Origin: Methanobacterium spitsbergense
Lineage (GTDB): Archaea; Methanobacteriota; Methanobacteria; Methanobacteriales; Methanobacteriaceae
Length of the DNA: 30,917 nt
Assembly (NCBI RefSeq): GCF_019931065.1
Contig: NZ_JAIOUQ010000010.1
Coordinates: forward strand, 1 to 30,917
Direction of reading: 5' to 3'
The first letter of the stretch is position 1; the number at the start of each line of letters is the position of its first letter. Position numbers and translations under genes: made by a program. A model generated the notes under the pieces. It was not told where the DNA came from. It searched no databases and saw only the letters and a program-made list of their open reading frames with translations. This document shows, in pieces, positions 25,092 to 30,917 of this stretch.

Positions 25092-25700
25092 GTGGAAAAA
25101 AAAGTTAAAATAGGTATAATATTAATCATTGCATCCGGTTTTCTAATATACGGAGCAGCAACTGGTAGTTTAATGAGTTATGCCTTTGATCAGATTAATT
25201 ATAATTACACTGGCTTTGCATCAATACCAAACAATACACAAAATGGAGGTTCCCTTGGAGGACCTTACAATATTAATGGTAAAGGTCAAAATTTTAAATT
25301 CACAGTTGCATTGAAGGGAGCTGAAAATTTTGAAGATCCACTGTGCTACACAAAAGATGGATTAACTGCTGATGGAAAAATAGATACTGTCAATGTTAAC
25401 TTAAATACGATAATGGCCCTATTAAATCGAGATTTTAAAAAAGCCATGTTTATTACACCATTAACCGGACATTTCAACATGTCCTGTGCAGCTTGGACAG
25501 GATATGGTAATTTTTCAAACAATGGAACAAACTTCCCTGGTAACTTCAAAATAGACGGCGCAGTAACAGATTGGGAAGGAACATTCAAATTTGTATCACA
25601 AGGCAATAAAATAGCAATATTTACTAATTATATCTGGTATCCACATGGCCAGAAGGAAAATGGAACAATTCACTATGTAAACAAAACATATTACATGTAA
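25092..25700 (+). CDS. Secreted or membrane-tethered protein of unknown function
   Basis: This is an open frame of about 202 residues. I choose GTG 25092 over the in-frame GTG 25083 because AAGTGAT at 25081-25087 is a plausible ribosome site for the later start. The N-terminus VEKKVKIGIILIIASGFLIYGAATG is a signal or anchor helix. The rest is a soluble domain rich in Asn, Gly and aromatic residues with two Cys (in DPLCYTKDG and NMSCAAWTGYG) that could pair outside the cell. It follows the lipoprotein by 65 bp and may share its transcript. No family recognised. Confidence 0.65.
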   Translation: MEKKVKIGIILIIASGFLIYGAATGSLMSYAFDQINYNYTGFASIPNNTQNGGSLGGPYNINGKGQNFKFTVALKGAENFEDPLCYTKDGLTADGKIDTVNVNLNTIMALLNRDFKKAMFITPLTGHFNMSCAAWTGYGNFSNNGTNFPGNFKIDGAVTDWEGTFKFVSQGNKIAIFTNYIWYPHGQKENGTIHYVNKTYYM

Positions 25701-26085
25701 TTTATTTTTAATTTTAACAAATCGAATATTTTTTTTATGATATATTTTTTTTTAAAGATTTCATATAGTTATCTTGTAGTAATAATCAGATCAAAGGATA
25801 ATTATGATGATTCGAGTGTAATTATTGATTTCTATATCAATTCTTATCTATTTTGATCATGCTAGAAGAGGAATGGAAGAATATAGTTTACATTATTTGA
25901 ATCGGAGATTAATATAAATACATCAATGAATAAAATTAAATTTCTTAAAATCTTGAAGTAATAATAATGGTAGGAATCCCTGCTTAATATATGAAAATGT
26001 AAAAGATGTTCTCAACTGCTAAAAATTTATGACATTGTAATTTTAAAAAACGTGAAAAATTAATAGAGTTCCTGGAAATTATAAA
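25701..26085. other. A/T-rich gap without a recognisable gene
   Basis: These 385 bp contain no open frame worth calling. There is a T-rich tract after the preceding stop (25730-25755), which may end transcription. Further right, AAACTTGGAAACGAAGTTT (about 26095-26113) makes a short inverted repeat at the edge of the IS5-like remnant. Otherwise I see nothing. Confidence 0.5.
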
Positions 26086-26436
26086 CTAAAATATAAACTT
26101 GGAAACGAAGTTTTTCAATTGAAAGAATGGTTTATGCATGTGTTTGTCGAATACGATAACATTAAAGGGGTTTTCTAAATGAAATACGATCGGTAGCTTG
26201 TCTTTCAAGCTCAGGATCCAACAATCCATACCACGATTGCAAACCAACATCTTCATCATAACTATCTCATCCTTATTAAGCCTACCACCACGTTCTGTAC
26301 GATTATCATACATTTCCCTAATAATTGGTCTAAATAATTCCCAATCAATAAGAGGATCTATATCAGTCAACTTATCACCAAGCTCTTCCACACGAGCATA
26401 CTCTTTCTTCAAGAAATAGTCATCAGACGACTTCAT
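26086..26436 (-). pseudogene. N-terminal remnant of an IS5-like transposase
   Basis: From ATG at 26436 (minus) the protein reads KKEYARVEELGDKLTDIDPL, then DWELFRPIIREMYDNRTERGG and DEIVMMKML, the DNA-binding start of IS5-family DDE transposases. After MKMLV the family pattern continues in another frame as LQSWYGLLDPELERQATDRISFRKPL, so there is a frameshift near 26245, and the homology then stops. The whole DDE catalytic part is missing. No matching terminal repeats were found, so this is an old fragment unable to move by itself. Confidence 0.75.
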
Positions 26437-26605
26437 AATACTCTTATACTCATAAAAATATATAAATTTAATCCATTTACACAATTAACCCCCCAATAAA
26501 CCAGTAAGAATTAACCAAAATTATTAACTTCGAAAAAACATACAGTTTTTAGAAATTCTCTATTATTTTAATTCTTCTTTTTGTTTATCCTAATGTTTGA
26601 GAATA

Positions 26606-26625
26606 CCCCACCTATGATGGTGGGG
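26606..26625. mobile_element. Left-end hairpin of IS200/IS605-type element
   Basis: CCCCACC (26606-26612) and GGTGGGG (26619-26625) form a perfect 7-bp stem with a 6-nt loop, about 50 bp before the TnpB start. Such subterminal hairpins mark the ends of IS200/IS605-group elements, where a Y1 transposase would recognise them. No tnpA gene is seen here. Confidence 0.6.
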
Positions 26626-26673
26626 ATAATCCAACCACAATATATTAATAATAATTTAACAATAAATAATATT

Positions 26674-27263
26674 ATGTTAAGAGCATATAGATATCGAATG
26701 TATCCAACTAAAAACCAAGAAGAAATGGTGAACAAACATCTCGGAGCATGTCGATACGTGTATAATTGAGGATTAGAATATAAAATCCGAACATATAATG
26801 AAACTGGTAAATCAATATCCCGTTTCGATCTTAACAAAGAAATAACATTACTCAAACAGAGTGAAGTATGGCTCAAAGAAATTAACAGTCAATCATTTAC
26901 AAGGAGCTACACTCAACCTTGATAATGCATTCACAAGGTTTTTCAGAGAGAAAAAAGGATTCCCACATTTTAAATCAAAGAAAAATAGGGTACAATCATT
27001 CAATGCGCCACAGAATTATAAAGTTGATTTCAATAACAATAAAATATACCTACCTAAAATTGGAGGGGTGAAAACAAAATTACACCGTGAATGGTATGGT
27101 AAAACATTACTCCAAATTGGACAGTTTGAACCATCCACTTAAAATATGCAGCAATTGTGGACATCACAATCCTGATTTGAAATTCCATCATAGAAAATGG
27201 GTTTGTCCAGTCTGTTGTGTAAATCATGACCTTGATATCAAATGCTTCAATAAATATACGTGA
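26674..27263 (+). pseudogene. tnpB: Degenerate TnpB (IS200/IS605 RNA-guided nuclease)
   Basis: The start MLRAYRYRMYPTKNQEEMVNKHLGACRYVYN is the classic TnpB N-terminus. The next codon, normally Trp, is TGA (26767-26769). The frame continues GLEYKIRTYNETGKS and then WLKEINSQSFT, shifts near 26895, and continues LQGATLNLDNAFTRFFREKKGFPHFKSKKNRVQSF. Most of the middle, including the RuvC catalytic region, is deleted. The last part reappears in another frame as the zinc ribbon CSNCGHHNPDLKFHHRKWVCPVC (about 27163-27231), where the usual HDRDxNAA has become HDLDIKCF. Intact TnpB is about 400 residues; this remnant spans under 200 codons and cannot be active. Confidence 0.88.
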
Positions 27264-27385
27264 TTTTACAGGGGATAAGCAGAATATTATTAGGAACTAT
27301 GGAAATTAAAGCTTCTCTGAGAAAACCACAATAGGTGGATTCAATGATGATAGAAGCCCCTTTCCGAGAGGGATGGGTAGTTCAC
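27264..27385 (+). ncRNA. Candidate omega-RNA scaffold and right end of the TnpB element
   Basis: After the zinc-ribbon end comes a non-coding stretch ending in GAAGCCCCTTTCCGAGAGGG followed by ATGGGTAGTTCAC (27353-27385). A C-rich/G-rich hairpin closing with GGGTAGTTCAC is the usual right end of archaeal TnpB elements, from which the guide (omega) RNA scaffold is transcribed; the bases after 27385 would be its guide. This is recognised by eye from other elements. Transcription is unproven, and with the decayed TnpB any RNA would need another copy's protein. Confidence 0.55.
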
Positions 27386-27423
27386 GAGAGCCAATACCCA
27401 TAAACTTTACAGTCCCCATTTTA

Positions 27424-27439
27424 TGTGAAAAAAGTCACC
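27424..27439. promoter_or_regulatory. Palindromic operator, copy 4
   Basis: TGTGAAAAAAGTCACC keeps both arms (one end mismatch) and the 6-bp spacer. It lies 39 bp after the TnpB element's right end and about 53 bp before a TATA-like AATATATTA at 27492-27500 that should serve the adhesin. Every copy of the motif in this window precedes a secreted or surface protein gene. Confidence 0.6.
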
Positions 27440-27554
27440 AAAATACTTGTTTTTTATTTAAAAGTCTTTCTATTTGGTTGTTATTATAACAAATATATTA
27501 ATAGTCCATAATTGTAAATAATATTAAGGGATGGTAAATTAATTTTTTTTGTTA

Positions 27555-29939
27555 GTGGGGGGGGGGGGGGTGGAAGGATTTATAGGACAATGTAAATTTT
27601 CAATAAATGATATAAAAAATCATGATAATTTAATTGTTTTTGCAGTTGTAATAACATTATTAGGGATTATTTTTGCTTTGGGTATGGGTAATGTTTCAGC
27701 TGCACCGGGAGATACTATTTATGTAACTGGAAACAGTACTCTGGGAAACGATGATTGGAACGGTGAATCTGCAACATATCAATCAGGCATAATCGGTCCA
27801 AAATATTCAATAAAAAACGCAACAGGAACAGTAAACACCAACGGACAAATATACATAGCCCATGAACAATACAAAGGAATAAACAACACACAAATCACCA
27901 TTGATAAAAACATGACAATTAATGGAGAAAGTCAAACAGACACCATAATAAACGGAACCGGCACCAACTGGATATTCCATATAAACCCTGGAATATATGT
28001 TACAATCAACAACCTAACACTAACCAATGGAACTGCAACTAATGGTGGTGCTATCTACAATTCTGGTGGTGTTAATGTGAATGTAAACAACATTACTTTC
28101 ACAGATAACACAGCGGTTAATGGTTATGGTGGTGCTATCTACTATGATGGCAATATTTTAACTGTAACAGACTGTACTTTCACCAGTAACAGAGCAGGGT
28201 TTGGTGGCTGTATATATAACAGAGGTAGTATGACTGTAGATGGCAGTACTTTCACAGATAACACCGCATTTGGTGTTGGCGGTGCTATCGGCAATGATGG
28301 TGGTACTGTGACTGTAAACAACAGTACTTTCACCAGTAACTCTGCAATTTATAACGGGGGTGCTATCTCCAATTATGGTACTGTGACTGTAACAGACAGT
28401 ACTTTCACCACTAACTCTGCAAATTCTGGTGGTGGTTCTATCTTCAATAATGGTAATACTAGTACTTTGACAGTAAACAACAGTACCTTCACCAGTAACT
28501 CTGCAAATTCTGGTGGTGGTGCTATCAACAATTTTTATGGTACTTTGAATGTGAGTTTCTGTCGAATTATAGGAAACACTCCATATGATATATATTCTAG
28601 TGGAGGTTCTTGTGATGTTGATTATAATTGGTGGGGGACTAATTATGTTGGATCCAATCCAGTTACAGCAGAAAGAGTCGTAGGGACAACTGTTTCTAAG
28701 TGGTTAGTTCTAACTACTACATCGGATCCGAACACCATTAATACTGGTGAAACCTCAAATATCACAGCTGATCTTTTACATGATCAAGATGGTGTTTACC
28801 AAAACCCTATTGATCGTCATGTTCCTAATGGAATTGTTGTAAACTTCGCAAGCGATGCATTAGGCACAATCAACCCATTAACCGGTACTATGATTAATGG
28901 TGAAGCATCAACCATCTTTACAGCAGGCTTAAATCCCGGAATATCCACAACAACATCAACTGTTGATACAGAAACTGTAAATACAGATGTTACAATTAAT
29001 GAAAATGTTCCACCGGTTGTTACAAGCACAAGTCCCGTGAACAACGCCTTGAATGTAGTGGTGAATAAGGTTATTCAAATAACCTTTGACAGAAACATAC
29101 AACTCGGAACCAATCCATGGATAGAACTCAAAACAAGCAGCAGTGGAACAGCAGTACCATATACAACAAACATAGTAGGAAATGTACTTTCAATAACACC
29201 TAACTCATTACTGGCAGTGGGAACATCGTACTCTGTTATCTTACATTCTAACAGTGTTATAAATCTGGTTGGAATTGGATTAGCAGCTCCTTATACAACA
29301 CGATTCACAACAGAGACACCACCAGTTGTTACCAGTACAAGTCCAGTGAACAATGCATTTAACGTCGCATTGAATAAGGTTATACAGATAACCTTCGATA
29401 AAGCCATACAACTCGGAACCAATCCATGGATCGAACTCAAAACAAGCAACAGTGGAACAATAGTACCATACACAACAAACATAATAGGAAATGTACTATC
29501 AATAACACCTAACTCACTCTTAAATGCAGGAACTAAATACACAGTCATCCTACACTCCAACAGCATAACAGACATGCAAGGAAATGGTTTAAACACACCG
29601 TACACAACCATATTCACAACAACCTTACCACCAGTCGTAACAAGCACAAGTCCAATGAACAACGAAGTTAATGTGGCTGTAAATAAGGTGATACAAATCA
29701 ACTTCAGCAAAGCCATCCAACTCGGAACTAACTCATGGATAGAACTCAAAAATCAATACGGACAAATAAAACCATACACAACCAGTATAAACGGTAACAC
29801 ACTGAATATAACAGCCAACGCAGCATTTGCAAGAGGAACAACCTACACAGTCATACTACATTCAAACAGCGTTACAAGCACAGGCGGAGCAGGACTAACA
29901 ACACCATACACAACAAAATTCACAACAACCACAACATAA
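27555..29939 (+). CDS. Beta-helix / Big_5 adhesin-like surface protein
   Basis: The secreted protein of about 794 residues has a signal anchor (about 30-52, ending GNVSAAPG) and a right-handed beta-helix (about 115-350) built from polymorphic-membrane-protein-like repeats (GGAIYN alternating with FTSNSA). Next is an Ig-like Big_1 region (about 385-485), then three Big_5/SbsA-type Ig domains, each 309 bp, beginning at 29010, 29319 and 29628 (PPVVTSTSP motifs). No C-terminal anchor is seen. The start is unusual: GTG 27555 runs straight into 14 G, and another in-frame GTG (27570) lies at the end of the run. TTG 27549 is also in frame. AAGGGATGG at 27535-27543 could act as ribosome site. It probably mediates cell-cell or surface contact. 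Confidence 0.83.
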   Translation: MGGGGVEGFIGQCKFSINDIKNHDNLIVFAVVITLLGIIFALGMGNVSAAPGDTIYVTGNSTLGNDDWNGESATYQSGIIGPKYSIKNATGTVNTNGQIYIAHEQYKGINNTQITIDKNMTINGESQTDTIINGTGTNWIFHINPGIYVTINNLTLTNGTATNGGAIYNSGGVNVNVNNITFTDNTAVNGYGGAIYYDGNILTVTDCTFTSNRAGFGGCIYNRGSMTVDGSTFTDNTAFGVGGAIGNDGGTVTVNNSTFTSNSAIYNGGAISNYGTVTVTDSTFTTNSANSGGGSIFNNGNTSTLTVNNSTFTSNSANSGGGAINNFYGTLNVSFCRIIGNTPYDIYSSGGSCDVDYNWWGTNYVGSNPVTAERVVGTTVSKWLVLTTTSDPNTINTGETSNITADLLHDQDGVYQNPIDRHVPNGIVVNFASDALGTINPLTGTMINGEASTIFTAGLNPGISTTTSTVDTETVNTDVTINENVPPVVTSTSPVNNALNVVVNKVIQITFDRNIQLGTNPWIELKTSSSGTAVPYTTNIVGNVLSITPNSLLAVGTSYSVILHSNSVINLVGIGLAAPYTTRFTTETPPVVTSTSPVNNAFNVALNKVIQITFDKAIQLGTNPWIELKTSNSGTIVPYTTNIIGNVLSITPNSLLNAGTKYTVILHSNSITDMQGNGLNTPYTTIFTTTLPPVVTSTSPMNNEVNVAVNKVIQINFSKAIQLGTNSWIELKNQYGQIKPYTTSINGNTLNITANAAFARGTTYTVILHSNSVTSTGGAGLTTPYTTKFTTTTT
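27557..27570 (+). repeat. Homopolymer of 14 G at the adhesin start
   Basis: A run of 14 consecutive G sits within or just before the first codons of the adhesin, in DNA that is otherwise very A/T-rich. Gain or loss of one G changes the frame from the upstream starts, or alters ribosome-site spacing for the GTG at 27570. Such tracts are classic slipped-strand phase-variation sites in bacteria. Read-length error in homopolymers is the main caution. Confidence 0.85.
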
Positions 29940-29969
29940 AAAAACAAATAAAATAAACGAATATATATA

Positions 29970-30009
29970 GAGGATTAAAAAAATCCTCACATATTTTCTA
30001 TTTTTTTTA
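29970..30009 (+). terminator. Adhesin terminator
   Basis: GAGGATT (29970-29976) pairs with AATCCTC (29982-29988) around a five-A loop and is followed by T-rich sequence ending in nine T (about 30001-30009). It lies 30 bp after the adhesin stop and is the clearest hairpin-plus-T-run in the window. Confidence 0.75.
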
Positions 30010-30369
30010 TGTAATAATCGGATATTTAGGATTAAGTTCTAAAAAATAAATCTGTTTTCTGATAGTATTCTCTAAGTTTGAAGGAATAACCCAAAAAAAC
30101 TAAACTATTGACTTTGAAATACTATTTTGCCTGCATACTCTGATTGGGAAATAGTTGTATAAAATAATATTATGTTGATGGTAAATAGGAATTAGTAGCT
30201 AATTTATTTGAGTTGATTACACTTTGCATATTTGATGAATACATTTACAAAATTAGAACTTGATCCAGATTTGAACAAGGTATATTTCCATTAGAGCACA
30301 TCATTAATTTAAAATAATCGTACTTACAATAATAATATTCATAAATATTTAAAAGAAAATTGCTAAACT
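30010..30369. other. A/T-rich gap without a recognisable gene
   Basis: These 360 bp are strongly A/T-rich with no coding signal in any frame, no TGTGA-N6-TCACA motif and no clear repeat. I see nothing here beyond spacer between the adhesin terminator and the broken gene that follows. Confidence 0.5.
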
Positions 30370-30800
30370 TTACATTTTTGTTTGTGTGTTAATAAAATCC
30401 TTTGTTAAACCTACCGTTGCTGCGGCCACGTTGCAATCGGCTATAATCCTGTTGAAATGCTGAATGAGGTCTTTGAATTCAATCTGGTCCGGGATGGCCA
30501 ACGAAAAGAAGAGGTTCATATGCGGCAACTTTATGGATAGAAGGCAAATAGATCTCAGCGTGTAGTCCAAATAAAGCACCGTCCGCCGTTCCGAATACGT
30601 AGTTTGCACCTGTTGAGGATAGCACCCATATATTCATCTTCTTTTTCTATACGATAATTATTACCAATTTGTCCGCCTCATACCACGGCCTCGGCGATCT
30701 GGAATATACACTGTAAACTCATCCTACAATGAGGTGCCGAAATAGTGCAGTCTTTAGAAGTTACTGAACCTTTTTTGTATAATTTATTCTCCTTACCCAT
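30370..30800 (-). pseudogene. Frameshifted gene of unknown family, G+C-richer
   Basis: On the minus strand AAAGGAG stands before ATG 30800, and the reading begins MGKENKLYKKGSVTSKDCTI. It meets TGA after QIAEAVV, continues GGQIGNNYRIEKEDEYMG, shifts to WVLSSTGANYVFGTADGALF then GLHAEIYLPSIHKVAAYEPL and LFVGHPGPD with a stop, and shifts again to QIEFKDLIQHFNRIIADCNV and AAATVGLTKDF, ending at TAA 30370-30372. Stitched together this is about 140 residues of coherent globular protein, so one stop and two frameshifts have killed it. I do not recognise the family. Its base composition is clearly richer in G+C than its neighbours, suggesting an origin outside this A/T-rich region. Confidence 0.6.
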
Positions 30801-30917
30801 ATCAAAATTCTCCTTTGTTTGTCTAACAAAGTGATCTACATTTATTTAAAATTAGAATAATGTAAAATATGGGCTTTTTTTGTAAATTACTGGCACTTTT
30901 ATGTTATTTTTATGATG

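Noticed and set aside
26086..26484. Intact 132-residue protein on the minus strand
   Set aside because: The middle matches IS5-type transposase only up to a frameshift, after which the open frame is unrelated sequence.
26861..27142. Independent 93-codon gene
   Set aside because: LNLDNAFTRFFREKKGFPHFKSKK is the middle of TnpB in a shifted frame, so it belongs to the TnpB remnant.
1..30917. tRNA, rRNA or replication-origin signals
   Set aside because: I looked for cloverleaf-like and conserved rRNA stretches and for origin-type repeats on both strands and saw none; a short or unusual RNA could still be missed by eye.

Overview
The window looks like accessory DNA from a methanogenic archaeon of the Methanobacteriales, most likely a Methanobacterium or a close relative. 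The evidence is strong A+T richness, TATA-like boxes and short AGAGGT or AAGGAG ribosome sites, DUF1616 and DUF2206 membrane proteins, DUF11-repeat adhesin-like giants, archaeal lipoproteins and a PEF-CTERM-like tail. The genus is inferred from gene content, not from a marker gene.

Layout. 1-6512 is a minus-strand cell-surface glycan operon: three family-4 glycosyltransferases, a DUF2206 membrane protein and a broken methyltransferase, ending at a hairpin plus T-run. A sugar-nucleotide epimerase is divergent at 6589-7524. From 7548 to 19284 lies a complete but scattered lasso-peptide locus: nucleotidyltransferase N (7548-8708), ABC exporter D (9249-11060), leader peptidase B2 (11118-11534), PqqD-like leader-binding B1 (11527-11811), a short precursor gene A (16150-16269), cyclase C (16505-18373) and an HPr-kinase-like K (18370-19284). 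A 1.3-kilocodon thioester/DUF11 adhesin (about 12100-16023) sits in the middle. 19349-25700 holds a PEF-CTERM-like secreted protein with an 18-bp repeat, a DUF1616 family (one decayed, two intact) and a small membrane/lipoprotein set. 25700-27400 is a graveyard of insertion sequences: an IS5-like fragment and a TnpB element with both ends recognisable. 27555-29939 is a second adhesin that starts in a run of 14 G. The window ends in a broken gene of unknown family.

How the genes fit together. The precursor peptide carries a textbook lasso leader (Tyr5, Pro8, Leu10, Gly14, Thr20) and an 18-residue core, SGYGSGDDLRGETGPDPS. The core has Asp at ring positions 7 and 8 and ends in Ser. With a kinase and a nucleotidyltransferase of the kinds found in paeninodin-type clusters, the inferred product is a threaded macrolactam phosphorylated, and perhaps further decorated, on its C-terminal Ser, then exported by D. 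A TGTGA-N6-TCAC(A/C) palindrome occurs in the B1B2D/adhesin divergent region, upstream of the PEF-CTERM-like gene next to K-C, upstream of the 24135 gene set and upstream of the second adhesin. This suggests one regulator links lasso production to the cell-surface programme. That link is an inference from motif placement.
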